Shown here piece by piece: positions 1-6,785 of a stretch of 8,096 bases of DNA; positions within the stretch are counted from its first letter, which is position 1; every line of letters starts with the position of its first letter. A model generated the notes under the pieces. That model had not been told where the DNA came from. It was given only the letters and a program-made list of their open reading frames with translations, and ran no database searches. The DNA is taken from positions 1 through 8,096 of the forward strand of contig PWOK01000150.1 in assembly GCA_003557445.1 (NCBI GenBank), written 5' to 3'. The translations under genes were made by a program, and so were the position numbers. Source of the DNA: Halanaerobiaceae bacterium. GTDB lineage: Bacteria; Bacillota_F; Halanaerobiia; Halanaerobiales; CSSED10-376.

Positions 1-975
1 AAATTCCATTCTTAAAGAAGAAAATTTAATATTTTTTAATCCTTTTTGAATTTCTGCTGCTTCTAAATTGTTTTCCAGTCCCAGAACAATTGCCGGTAAA
101 GCATTATATATATTGTAAATACCGGGTTTTTCCAGTTCAATATGTAGTTTATTATTATGATAATGGACATCAAAACCAATTTTATTTTTATTATTTTTAT
201 CTATATTATCAGCAAAAACATCTGTATTCTTCAGGTTTAAACCATAATAAATAATATTTTCTCCATTAAAATATTTATTCATATCACGAACATATTTATT
301 ATCATAATTAAGAATAGCTGTACCAGAATCAGGTAATTCTTCGATTAATTCACTCTTTGCCCGGGCCACAGCAGAAATTGTTTTTAAGTTTTTTAGGTGG
401 GCAGGACCAACATTGGTAATCACTCCAATGTCAGGTTGGGCTATCCTGGCCAGTCTTTTTATCTCACCTTTATTACTCATCCCCATTTCCAGGACAGCAA
501 AATCTTCTATCCCTTTAAGGGAAAGTAATGATAGAGGTAGTCCATATTTATTATTTAAATTACCCTCTGTCTTTAATACTCTGTATTTCTGTTGTAAAAC
601 AGAAGCTATCATGTCTTTAGTGGTTGTTTTACCCACACTTCCTGTGATCCCAATAACCTTTAGCTCAGGAAATAAATTTCTATAATAATTAGCAAGATCC
701 TGTAAGGCAGTATCAGTATCCTCAACCAGAATAATGTTTAAATCAGGATAATCCTCAATCTTTCTGTCCACAATTACTGCTTTAGCTCCTTTAGAAACAA
801 CTTCTGGAATAAAGGAATGACCATCAAATTTATCCCCAATAATGGCAATAAATAATTCTCCTGAATTTATTGTTCTACTGTCTATACTAATACCTTTAAT
901 TTCTGTTTCTGGATTACCACAAATTAAATCACCTGAAACAGCATTTTTGATTCTTTCAATAGATAAAGGTTTCAT
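1..975 (-). CDS. murF: MurF, UDP-N-acetylmuramoyl-tripeptide--D-alanyl-D-alanine ligase (3' end off the window)
   Basis: My translation of the open frame gives 325 residues from the ATG at 973-975 to the left edge with no stop, so the C-terminal part is missing (the family is usually about 450 residues). MurF is the cytoplasmic ATP-dependent ligase that adds D-Ala-D-Ala to UDP-MurNAc-tripeptide, the last soluble step of precursor synthesis. Visible features are the N-terminal substrate-binding domain (about 1-100, with IDSRT near 31-35), the Mur-ligase P-loop GITGSVGKTTT at 109-119, a glutamate-containing LEMGMSNKGEI at about 162-172, and ITNVGPAHL at 185-193. NIYNALPA near 288-295 marks the end of the central ATPase domain, and the window stops just after SSLRMEF. 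The SD AAAGGAG lies inside the last codons of murE, 6 nt before the ATG. The murE stop is 1 nt away, so the two are translationally coupled. P-loop context and position after murE separate it from MurC, MurD and MurE. Confidence 0.96.
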   Translation of the reverse strand, partial: MKPLSIERIKNAVSGDLICGNPETEIKGISIDSRTINSGELFIAIIGDKFDGHSFIPEVVSKGAKAVIVDRKIEDYPDLNIILVEDTDTALQDLANYYRNLFPELKVIGITGSVGKTTTKDMIASVLQQKYRVLKTEGNLNNKYGLPLSLLSLKGIEDFAVLEMGMSNKGEIKRLARIAQPDIGVITNVGPAHLKNLKTISAVARAKSELIEELPDSGTAILNYDNKYVRDMNKYFNGENIIYYGLNLKNTDVFADNIDKNNKNKIGFDVHYHNNKLHIELEKPGIYNIYNALPAIVLGLENNLEAAEIQKGLKNIKFSSLRMEF

Positions 976-976
976 T

Positions 977-2452
977 TTATTCTCCTTTAAGTTTATCCTT
1001 AATTGCTTTTCTGGCTATTTCCCGGTCATCAAAATGGATGGTTTTATCTTTAAATACCTGATAGGTTTCATGGCCTTTACCAATAATGATCACCATATCA
1101 TTGGTTTCTGCTTTGTTAATTGCATATTTTATGGCTTTTTCTCTTTCAGGAAGTATTTTATAGGGTGTGGTTCTATCTTTTATTTCTTTAATTCCTTCTT
1201 CTATCTCTTTGATAATATCCATTGGTTTTTCAGAACGGGGGTTATCAGAAGTTACCAGACAATAATCCCCATACTCAATTCCCAGTTTTCCCATTAAAGG
1301 CCTTTTACCTCTATCACGGTCACCTCCACAACCAAAAACAACAATTAAATTTCCTTTTATAATATCCCGGGCTGTCGTTAATACATTTTCCATTCCATCA
1401 GGAGTATGAGCATAATCAACAACTACTGTAAAATCCTGACCCTCTTTTATCAGTTCAAACCGTCCCGGAATACCTTTACTGTTTTCCAGTCCCTTTTTAA
1501 TTTTTACTTCCTTTATATTTAAAGCATAACCACAGGCAATAGCTGCCAGTGAATTATAGACATTAAACTTACCGGTAATCTTTAAATTAAAATTTAAATC
1601 AAGTTTACCTTTTACCCTGTATTTTAAGCCATCAGGATTTACCTTAATATCAAAAGCTTTAAAATCAGCATCTTTTTTTATACCATAGGTATAAAAATCA
1701 TTTGTTACCTGAAATATTTGATCAGCATAGGAATCATCTATATTTATTATCCCCTTCCCTTTTTCTTTTAACTGCTGGAAAAGAGAAGATTTAACTTTAA
1801 CATATTCTTCAATTGTATTATGAAAATTCAAATGATCCTGAGAAATATTTGTAAATACAGCCAGATCGAATCTCATTCCCTTTACTCTTTCCAGGTATAG
1901 GGCATGAGAAGAGACCTCCATTATTACATATTTAACACCTTTTTCCTTCATCTTATAAAAATTTCTGTATAAATCAAGAGATTCTGGTGTGGTTCTGGTG
2001 GCCGGATATTCTTCATCTCCTATTAAAATATTAATAGTACCTATTAAGCCTGTCTTTAATCCGGCCTGATCAATTATACTTTTTATTAGATAGGTAGTGG
2101 TTGTTTTACCATTGGTTCCGGTAACTCCAATTAACTTTAAATCTTTAAGGGGATAATTATAGAATCTTGCTGCCAGACCGCTCATTGCCTTTCTACTATT
2201 TTTTACTCTAATATAGGTGATATCATCCCGGTAATGGTCAATATCCTTTTCAATTAATATGGCCTTTGCCCCTTTAGAGATAGCATTATTAATATAACGG
2301 TGTCCATCATCTTTATAGCCTTCTATACATATAAAAAGACTGTTATTTGATGCTTTACGTGAATCATATACTATATCTTCTATCTTTTTTTTTAGATCAC
2401 CTTTTATATCTTCAATATTTTTTAAATCCTGTATTAGTTCCTTTAAAATCAT
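977..2452 (-). CDS. murE: MurE, UDP-N-acetylmuramoyl-L-alanyl-D-glutamate--2,6-diaminopimelate ligase
   Basis: This cytoplasmic Mur ligase adds the third stem-peptide residue to UDP-MurNAc-L-Ala-D-Glu. The product is 491 residues, normal for the family. Numbered from my start: VYDSRK (28-33) in the UDP-binding domain, P-loop GVTGTNGKTTTT at 109-120, TRTTPES at 152-158, MEVSSHAL at 178-185, and TNISQDHLNFH at 201-211. KVKSSLF follows, and its K221 is the likely carbamylated lysine. VDYAHTPDG is at 345-353 and the C-terminal domain has DNPRSE at 403-408. DNPR is the family signature for meso-diaminopimelate specificity, so DAP rather than lysine is the predicted substrate. The frame stays open upstream to an ATG at 2486-2488, adding 12 residues. 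I prefer the ATG at 2450-2452 because GAGGTG sits 6 nt before it, while the upstream ATGs have no SD. It follows the PBP gene after an 85-nt gap and abuts murF. Confidence 0.96.
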   Translation of the reverse strand: MILKELIQDLKNIEDIKGDLKKKIEDIVYDSRKASNNSLFICIEGYKDDGHRYINNAISKGAKAILIEKDIDHYRDDITYIRVKNSRKAMSGLAARFYNYPLKDLKLIGVTGTNGKTTTTYLIKSIIDQAGLKTGLIGTINILIGDEEYPATRTTPESLDLYRNFYKMKEKGVKYVIMEVSSHALYLERVKGMRFDLAVFTNISQDHLNFHNTIEEYVKVKSSLFQQLKEKGKGIINIDDSYADQIFQVTNDFYTYGIKKDADFKAFDIKVNPDGLKYRVKGKLDLNFNLKITGKFNVYNSLAAIACGYALNIKEVKIKKGLENSKGIPGRFELIKEGQDFTVVVDYAHTPDGMENVLTTARDIIKGNLIVVFGCGGDRDRGKRPLMGKLGIEYGDYCLVTSDNPRSEKPMDIIKEIEEGIKEIKDRTTPYKILPEREKAIKYAINKAETNDMVIIIGKGHETYQVFKDKTIHFDDREIARKAIKDKLKGE

Positions 2453-2537
2453 AATCCACACCTCACAAAATATTTTAACCATTATCAATTATATTTAATC
2501 ATATATTGAATAAATACTCAACTATTGTGAAAGATTA
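2453..2537 (-). promoter_or_regulatory. Gap between the PBP gene and murE; possible internal promoter
   Basis: This 85-bp stretch is the only sizeable break in the minus-strand cluster. On the minus strand it holds a perfect TATAAT (plus coordinates 2488-2493) about 36 nt upstream of the murE ATG. TTGAGT lies 22 nt further upstream, too far for a standard 17-nt spacer, and TTCACA lies a little beyond that. There is no convincing terminator hairpin, so read-through from the PBP gene is expected. A weak secondary promoter for murE and murF is possible but rests only on the -10 match in very AT-rich DNA. Confidence 0.22.
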
Positions 2538-4613
2538 TTATTCCTTTAATTGTGCTTTTATTTCTGTTCCTCCCGGAACCCTAATTCCTGGCTCAATATC
2601 CTGATCAACAACTTTTCCATAACCTGTAAAGGAAATCCTTAAACCCTGCTGTTGAACCAGGTCTTGAGCTTCTTCTCTGCTTAATCCTGTTAAATCAGGA
2701 ACAGCAATAAAATATATTTCTATATCTTCAATTTCATCTTCTGTAAGCAGTAAAACTGTTGAACTATCTTTAACCACAGCTCCTGGTAGTGGAATTTGAT
2801 TTAATACCATATTTCCGGAACCATAAATATTAACATTCAACCCCAGCTCCCTTAATTTTTGTTCTGCTTTACCCCGATCAAGTCCGGTAACATCAGGTAT
2901 CTGGAGTTCAATATCTGTTTTTTCTTCTTCAGCTGTTAACTGAGGAGTGATTTCCTTATATCGAATGATATTTTGTGCTATATTGCGAAAAGCAGGGGCT
3001 GCTGTCTGACTTCCATAATAGGGGAAACCTGTTACATCATATAAAACAACCAGAATAACAAATTGAGGATTATTTGCAGGAAAGAACCCAACAAAAGAAG
3101 AATCATAAACTTCTTCCCCATAATGTTTTGCAGTACCTGTTTTTCCGGCAACTCTATATCCCTCAATATAGGCATTTTGACCTGTACCACTGGAAACTAC
3201 ATTTTCCAGCAGTTCTCTGGTTTTAATAGCTGTTTTTTCTGAGATAACCTGTCGTACAGCGACAGGTTCTATTTTTTCAACCAGTTCCCCATCAGGTTTG
3301 CGAATTTCATTTACCAGTCTGGGAGTGATCATTAAACCATCATTGGCAACAGTTGAAACAGCTGTCACTAATTGAATAGGAGTAACTGTAATACCATGAC
3401 CAAAAGACATTGTGGCCATTTCAACAGGACCGATTTGTCTCAGATCATAAACCAGTCCCTCTGCTTCTCCAGGTAATCTGATATTAGTCCTTTGACCAAA
3501 ATTAAAACTATTAATATAATCATAAAAATTATCTGCACCAAGTCTCATACCCACCTGAACAAACCCGGGATTACAGGAGTTCTGAACAACCTCAGTGAAG
3601 GTTTGCCGTCCATGTCCTTCAAATCTCCAGCAATTTATAATTTCCCCACTTACTTTTGTTGATCCCGAACAAAAGAAAATATCATTTTTATCAACTACAC
3701 CCTGTTCTAGAGAAGCTGAAGTGGTTATTATTTTAAATGTTGAACCGGGTTCAAAACTATCTGATATTGCCCTGTTTCTCCATAATCGTTGTTCATAATC
3801 TGCAAAATTATTGGGGTCATAATCAGGGCGGTTTGCTAAAGCCAGGATCCCACCATCATTGGGATCCATAACTATTATTGAACCACCGGAAATATCAAAT
3901 TCATTCATTGCATTTTCCAGTTCTCTTTCTGCAATATACTGTATAACCTCATCTATGGTTAAATACAGGTTATAACCCTGTTGAGGCTTTACAAATTCTT
4001 CAATACCTCCAGGTATTGTTCTTCCGGCAGCATCTCTTTCTATTCTAATTCTTCCCGGCTCACCCCGTAAATATCTATCATAGGCCAATTCAATACCATC
4101 CAGTCCCTGACTGTCAATTCCGGCAAAACCAAGAATATGACTTGCCAGATTATCTCCAGGATAAAATCTCTTACTTTCTTCAGTGAATAATATACCGGGA
4201 AGATTAAGTTCTCTAATTTTTTCGACTTTTTCTTCATCAATTTTCCTTTTCACATAAACAGCACTGGCCTGCCTGGTTATCCTATTATAAATTGTTTGAT
4301 AATCCAGATCAAGAATTGCTGTTAATTTCCGGGCAGTAGCCTGAGGATTTTCTATTTCCAGGGGTACAGCAACAACTGTCTGTGCACTGGTACTTACTGC
4401 AAGTTTTTTTTCATTTATATCAAAAATAATACCCCGTTTTGGTTCTACCGCCAGATTTCTTAATCTCTGTTCCATTGCCCTATCCCGATATTCACCACTT
4501 CTAATAACCTGTATCCAGAATAATCTGAAAGCCAGACTGATTATTATTAATGAAATGATAAAAAAAATGAAAATAATCCTTTTTTTCATTATTAAATCAG
4601 GGCTATTATTCAT
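2538..4613 (-). CDS. ftsI: Class B penicillin-binding protein, FtsI/PbpB/SpoVD family, with two PASTA domains
   Basis: This is a membrane-anchored DD-transpeptidase that cross-links septal peptidoglycan; 691 residues. A short cytoplasmic N-terminus with basic KKR (10-12) leads into one transmembrane segment (about 13-34). The PBP dimerisation/pedestal domain follows (about 55-210, with PKRGIIFD at 58-65). The transpeptidase domain has all three catalytic motifs: STFK at 291-294 with nucleophile S291, SCN at 346-348, and KTGTA at 491-495. Two PASTA modules end the protein (about 571-625 starting IPDVTGLD, and 637-690 starting VPDLTGLS). The ATG overlaps the end of ftsL by 8 nt (ATGAATAA), with GGGAGG just upstream, which indicates translational coupling. 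The family includes vegetative FtsI/PBP2B and sporulation SpoVD. Position after ftsL and two PASTA modules favour the division enzyme, as in B. subtilis PbpB, but sequence alone does not exclude SpoVD, and automatic annotation might use that name. Confidence 0.93.
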   Translation of the reverse strand: MNNSPDLIMKKRIIFIFFIISLIIISLAFRLFWIQVIRSGEYRDRAMEQRLRNLAVEPKRGIIFDINEKKLAVSTSAQTVVAVPLEIENPQATARKLTAILDLDYQTIYNRITRQASAVYVKRKIDEEKVEKIRELNLPGILFTEESKRFYPGDNLASHILGFAGIDSQGLDGIELAYDRYLRGEPGRIRIERDAAGRTIPGGIEEFVKPQQGYNLYLTIDEVIQYIAERELENAMNEFDISGGSIIVMDPNDGGILALANRPDYDPNNFADYEQRLWRNRAISDSFEPGSTFKIITTSASLEQGVVDKNDIFFCSGSTKVSGEIINCWRFEGHGRQTFTEVVQNSCNPGFVQVGMRLGADNFYDYINSFNFGQRTNIRLPGEAEGLVYDLRQIGPVEMATMSFGHGITVTPIQLVTAVSTVANDGLMITPRLVNEIRKPDGELVEKIEPVAVRQVISEKTAIKTRELLENVVSSGTGQNAYIEGYRVAGKTGTAKHYGEEVYDSSFVGFFPANNPQFVILVVLYDVTGFPYYGSQTAAPAFRNIAQNIIRYKEITPQLTAEEEKTDIELQIPDVTGLDRGKAEQKLRELGLNVNIYGSGNMVLNQIPLPGAVVKDSSTVLLLTEDEIEDIEIYFIAVPDLTGLSREEAQDLVQQQGLRISFTGYGKVVDQDIEPGIRVPGGTEIKAQLKE

Positions 4614-5097
4614 AGATTTCCTCCCGGTTTCTTGAACCCGCCCATACTATGTTTAATTTATACCAGATACTATCCAGAATTTCTGCAAAGAAGAATTTAT
4701 CAGTGCTTTGACTGTCATCAGTAATATCTTTTTGCTGTTGTTTATTAAAGACCAGTGTTTTTGTTTGATCAACTTCTACCATACCCAGCTGTTTTCGGGC
4801 AATATTATCAACTCTTGATAATGAAGAATTTTGAGCCAGCAAAATATTTAAGTCACTGTTTGCTTCCTGAATTTGTAGTAAATCTTCTTCCAGATTATCA
4901 ACACTGGAATTAAGTTCTAATATTATCAAAGACTGATTTATGTAGGTTACCACCAGAAGACCAACTATTATTAAGAAAAGCAGGTACAATAATAGTGATT
5001 TCCCGGACACATTAAATAATCCGGTTTTATTCTCTTTATTATTATATTGTTTATAATCATGATTATTATAATATTTTTTCTTCTCTGCCTGTAACAT
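4606..5097 (-). CDS. ftsL: FtsL-like cell division protein (bitopic, coiled coil)
   Basis: FtsL is a small single-pass divisome protein that pairs with DivIC/FtsB and helps activate the septal transglycosylase and transpeptidase. It evolves fast, so the call rests on architecture and position between rsmH and the PBP gene. The product has 163 residues: a hydrophilic, Lys/Tyr/Asn-rich cytoplasmic N-terminus (1-33), a strong transmembrane segment (about 34-53), and a leucine-rich heptad-like coiled coil (about 57-92). The typical FtsL/DivIC closing motif follows at 96-117 (VDNIARKQLGMV...TLVF). The family usually ends soon after this; here about 45 more residues follow, including a hydrophobic aromatic stretch (135-154). 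The ATG at 5095-5097 has AGGTGA 6 nt upstream. It lies 17 nt after rsmH and overlaps the PBP gene by 8 nt. Confidence 0.85.
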   Translation of the reverse strand: MLQAEKKKYYNNHDYKQYNNKENKTGLFNVSGKSLLLYLLFLIIVGLLVVTYINQSLIILELNSSVDNLEEDLLQIQEANSDLNILLAQNSSLSRVDNIARKQLGMVEVDQTKTLVFNKQQQKDITDDSQSTDKFFFAEILDSIWYKLNIVWAGSRNREEIYE

Positions 5098-5114
5098 TTA
5101 ATTCACCTGCTTTC

Positions 5115-6050
5115 TTAAATACTTAATTTCTCAGCAACTCTTAATTTGGCACTTCTGGCTCTGGGATTTTTTTCTATCTCCTGATTACTGGCTATCACCG
5201 GTTTACGGGTAATAATTTTTACCTGTGGTTCCTGTTCACAAACACAGATTGGAAAATCAGGAGGACAGACACATTTTTTTGCTAATTTTTTAAAAGTGTG
5301 TTTAATAATTCTATCTTCCAGTGAATGAAAACTGATAATACATATCCTGCCCTTTTCTTTTAATTTTGTTACTGCCTTTTTGATCATCGTCTTTAACTGG
5401 TTTAATTCATCATTTGTTTCAATCCTTATGGCCTGAAAAGTTCTTTTTGCAGGATGTCCACCTTTTCTGCGGGCAGAAGCAGGAATTGCATTTTTGATAA
5501 CTTCTACCAGTTGTAAGGTGGTTTTTATTTCCTGTCTCTGTCTTCTTTTAACTATAAATTCTGCTATTCTTGAAGCCCAATTTTCCTCACCATATTCACC
5601 AATAACTTCTGTTAATTGCTTTTGAGAATAATTTTTAACAATATCTTTTGCTGTCAAAGTTTGTTTACGGTTCATTCTCATATCCAGAGGTCCATCATTA
5701 TGATAGCTAAAACCCCTTTCCGGATTATCAACCTGTGGTGAAGATATACCAAGATCAAAGAGCATACCATCTACTTTATCAATCTTTAAATTATTCAGGA
5801 TTTGAGGAATATTTACAAAATTATCATGAATATATTTTATATTACTATTTTCAAGCTTATTTTTTACTTTATTGATTGCTTCTAAATCCCTATCAATGGC
5901 AATAATCTGGCCCTGAGAACCTATCTTATCCAATATAGCCTCAGTATGACCTCCACGGCCCAGAGTTCCATCAAGATATATTCCATCTTTTTTTATATTC
6001 AAATATTCAATTGTTTCTTTTAATAAAACGGGTTTATGTTTAAAAGTCAT
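5115..6050 (-). CDS. rsmH: RsmH (MraW), 16S rRNA (cytosine-1402-N4)-methyltransferase
   Basis: RsmH is an S-adenosylmethionine-dependent enzyme that methylates N4 of C1402 in the 16S rRNA decoding centre. The 311 residues match the family length. Landmarks are HKPVLLKE at 5-12, the SAM-binding loop [10 protein letters not shown] at 26-35, AIDRD at 51-55, [13 protein letters not shown] at 96-108, and [16 protein letters not shown] at 111-126. [13 protein letters not shown] (198-210), the ISFHSLEDR motif (239-247) and the C-terminal [11 protein letters not shown] (295-305) follow. A four-cysteine cluster, CxC-x6-CxC at 260-271, lies before the C-terminus. The ATG at 6048-6050 is 1 nt past the mraZ stop. 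Its upstream SD is poor (a GGGGAT run 6-7 nt away), so translation probably depends on ribosomes finishing mraZ. No key residue is missing. Confidence 0.97.
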   Translation of the reverse strand: MTFKHKPVLLKETIEYLNIKKDGIYLDGTLGRGGHTEAILDKIGSQGQIIAIDRDLEAINKVKNKLENSNIKYIHDNFVNIPQILNNLKIDKVDGMLFDLGISSPQVDNPERGFSYHNDGPLDMRMNRKQTLTAKDIVKNYSQKQLTEVIGEYGEENWASRIAEFIVKRRQRQEIKTTLQLVEVIKNAIPASARRKGGHPAKRTFQAIRIETNDELNQLKTMIKKAVTKLKEKGRICIISFHSLEDRIIKHTFKKLAKKCVCPPDFPICVCEQEPQVKIITRKPVIASNQEIEKNPRARSAKLRVAEKLSI

Positions 6051-6051
6051 T

Positions 6052-6483
6052 TTATATCCCCAGCTCTTCCATTGCTGCAGCTATTTCTTCAGAAGAATTT
6101 TCTGCAGAATCAAGATAATTATCCCAGGTCTCTTTAGCCCATAATTCAATTCTACTTGAAAGACCGATAATAATTATTTCTTTTTGTAAATCAGCAAAAT
6201 TTCTTAAATTAACAGGTATAGATATTCTTCCCTGTTTATCCAGCTGACATTCAGTTGCTCCTGAAAAGAAGAACCTGGTAAAAGTCCGGGCATTTTTACT
6301 GGTAATAGGCAGGGATGATAATTTTTCCTCCAGTACACTCCATTCCTGCATGGGATATACAAAAAGGCAATTATCCAGTCCACGGGTGGCAACAAACTGA
6401 TCTCCCAGCTGGTCACGAAATTTAGCAGGAATTATAACCCTTCCTTTTTTATCCATATTATGTTGATATTCTCCCATTAACAC
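6052..6483 (-). CDS. mraZ: MraZ, transcriptional regulator of the dcw cluster
   Basis: MraZ is a DNA-binding protein of the AbrB/SpoVT fold that forms ring-shaped oligomers and regulates its own operon. At 143 residues it has the standard length. It has two tandem SpoVT-AbrB-type repeats, each with the signature DxxGR-x-x-[15 protein letters not shown] at 11-23 and [13 protein letters not shown] at 82-94. The start is a GTG (6481-6483) giving [11 protein letters not shown], which aligns with the MFMGEYQH start I recall for B. subtilis MraZ. An in-frame ATG lies two codons later, but the SD AAAGGGGTGA (plus coordinates 6490-6499) is spaced 6 nt from the GTG and 12 nt from the ATG, so GTG is preferred. 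It is the first gene of the cluster, and an AGTGG repeat array directly upstream is the expected autoregulatory target. Confidence 0.97.
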   Translation of the reverse strand: MLMGEYQHNMDKKGRVIIPAKFRDQLGDQFVATRGLDNCLFVYPMQEWSVLEEKLSSLPITSKNARTFTRFFFSGATECQLDKQGRISIPVNLRNFADLQKEIIIIGLSSRIELWAKETWDNYLDSAENSSEEIAAAMEELGI

Positions 6484-6489
6484 TGGAAA

Positions 6490-6499
6490 TCACCCCTTT
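6490..6499 (-). promoter_or_regulatory. Ribosome binding site of mraZ
   Basis: The minus strand reads AAAGGGGTGA followed by 6 nt and then GTG. This spacing decides the GTG start over the ATG six bases downstream. The site sits 1 nt from the last AGTGG repeat, so MraZ bound there could also affect access to the leader region. Confidence 0.7.
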
Positions 6500-6500
6500 A

Positions 6501-6536
6501 CCACTTAATTACCACTAACCCCCACTTTGTACCACT
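6501..6536 (-). promoter_or_regulatory. MraZ operator: four AGTGG direct repeats at helical-turn spacing
   Basis: Reading the minus strand toward mraZ, the pentamer AGTGG occurs four times, at plus coordinates 6532-6536, 6522-6526, 6512-6516 and 6501-6505. The start-to-start steps are 10, 10 and 11 bp, so all copies face the same side of the helix. MraZ is known to bind short G-rich direct repeats one turn apart upstream of its own gene (TGGGN-type with 5-nt spacers in E. coli). Position, periodicity and G-rich core all fit. The array ends 17 nt before the mraZ start codon. That the site represses is inferred from the family. Confidence 0.8.
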
Positions 6537-6576
6537 TAATTTACATATTCGTTATCTTTTTAAAAAACCCTTTTTT

Positions 6577-6603
6577 TATTTTAAAATTTTTTTTATTTTT
6601 TTA
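6577..6603. repeat. 27-bp A/T block, copy 1
   Basis: The copy starts TATTTTAAAA, then has 8 T, one A, 7 T and a final A. Copy 2 at 6708-6734 is the same apart from the position of the internal A (7 T, A, 8 T, A). The two are in direct orientation, 131 bp apart. It may be a local duplication or simply low-complexity, intrinsically curved DNA. Confidence 0.55.
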
Positions 6604-6621
6604 TCTTAACAGGGATAAAAA
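6598..6621. repeat. Perfect 8-bp inverted repeat in the mraZ leader
   Basis: The arms TTTTTATC (6598-6605) and GATAAAAA (6614-6621) are exact reverse complements around an 8-nt loop, TTAACAGG. On neither strand is the hairpin followed by a U tract, so it is not a typical terminator. It could be a regulator half-site pair or a weak RNA hairpin, but chance is realistic in such AT-rich sequence. Confidence 0.35.
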
Positions 6622-6667
6622 GGTATATTTCATATTAAAAATTATAAAAATAAGGCTTTAGATCATT

Positions 6668-6676
6668 GTTATATCA
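6668..6676 (-). promoter_or_regulatory. Candidate extended -10 promoter for the mraZ cluster
   Basis: The minus strand reads TGATATAAC, matching the extended -10 form TGnTATAAT with one mismatch in the hexamer. No good -35 lies 16-18 nt upstream. A transcript from here would start near 6661 and have a leader of roughly 175-180 nt. A closer TATGTA-type -10 near 6543-6550 lacks a supporting -35. The call is weak. Confidence 0.3.
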
Positions 6677-6707
6677 GCAACCCTTGTTTTTTTCTTTAAA
6701 AAATATT

Positions 6708-6734
6708 TATTTTAAAATTTTTTTATTTTTTTTA
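6708..6734. repeat. 27-bp A/T block, copy 2
   Basis: Second direct copy of the block at 6577-6603, differing only by a one-base shift of the internal A. It lies immediately before the GTAACT tandem repeat and upstream of the small plus-strand gene. Confidence 0.55.
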
Positions 6735-6750
6735 GTAACTTTTTGTAACT
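6731..6750 (+). repeat. Tandem 10-bp repeat with GTAACT core
   Basis: Two adjacent 10-mers, TTTAGTAACT and TTTTGTAACT, differ by one base, so GTAACT recurs at exactly one helical turn. The pair sits 36 nt before the small gene's ATG, in the area expected for its -35 region (TTGTAA at 6743-6748 overlaps the second copy). A regulator site is possible; no known motif is recognised. Confidence 0.35.
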
Positions 6751-6770
6751 GAGTGCATATACATAAATTA

Positions 6771-6778
6771 AAGGGGGT
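6771..6778 (+). promoter_or_regulatory. Ribosome binding site of the small ORF
   Basis: AAGGGGG (6771-6777) lies 8 nt before the ATG at 6786. It closely matches the anti-SD complement, stands out in AT-rich surroundings, and is the main evidence that the short ORF is translated. Confidence 0.65.
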
Positions 6779-6785
6779 TAAATCA

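Larger units (their letters stand above)
6537..6785. other. AT-rich divergent intergenic region between mraZ and the small gene
   Basis: No convincing ORF or structured RNA is visible on either strand. The region is extremely AT-rich, with many A and T tracts. From left to right it holds the mraZ leader, a perfect inverted repeat, a weak minus-strand promoter candidate, two copies of a 27-bp A/T block, and a tandem repeat before the small plus-strand gene. Those items are listed separately. Confidence 0.7.

Noticed and set aside
413..685. 90-residue plus-strand ORF
   Set aside because: Antisense to the conserved ATPase domain of murF; no independent start signal or recognisable motif.
842..1297. 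151-residue plus-strand ORF
   Set aside because: It lies antisense to the murF start and the murE 3' end, which both have full family motifs. Its Phe/Ile-rich composition is what antisense of Lys/Asp-rich coding DNA gives, and it has no SD or family resemblance.
2453..2488. N-terminally longer MurE starting at 2488
   Set aside because: The extra 12 residues have no SD before them, while the ATG at 2452 has GAGGTG at proper spacing and gives the usual MurE length.
3595..3798. Plus-strand ORF within the PBP gene, with similar ones at 7655-7858 (dinB) and a minus-strand frame at 4040-4240
   Set aside because: All are shadows of well-supported genes and have no ribosome binding site of note.
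6204..6416. 70-residue minus-strand ORF in another frame within mraZ
   Set aside because: Fully inside mraZ, which has both AbrB-type signatures in its own frame.
6555..6577. AAAAAACCCTTTTTT as a terminator in the mraZ leader
   Set aside because: Only A-T pairs with a three-base CCC loop and no GC stem. No gene on the plus strand ends before it, so it is probably just an A/T tract pair.
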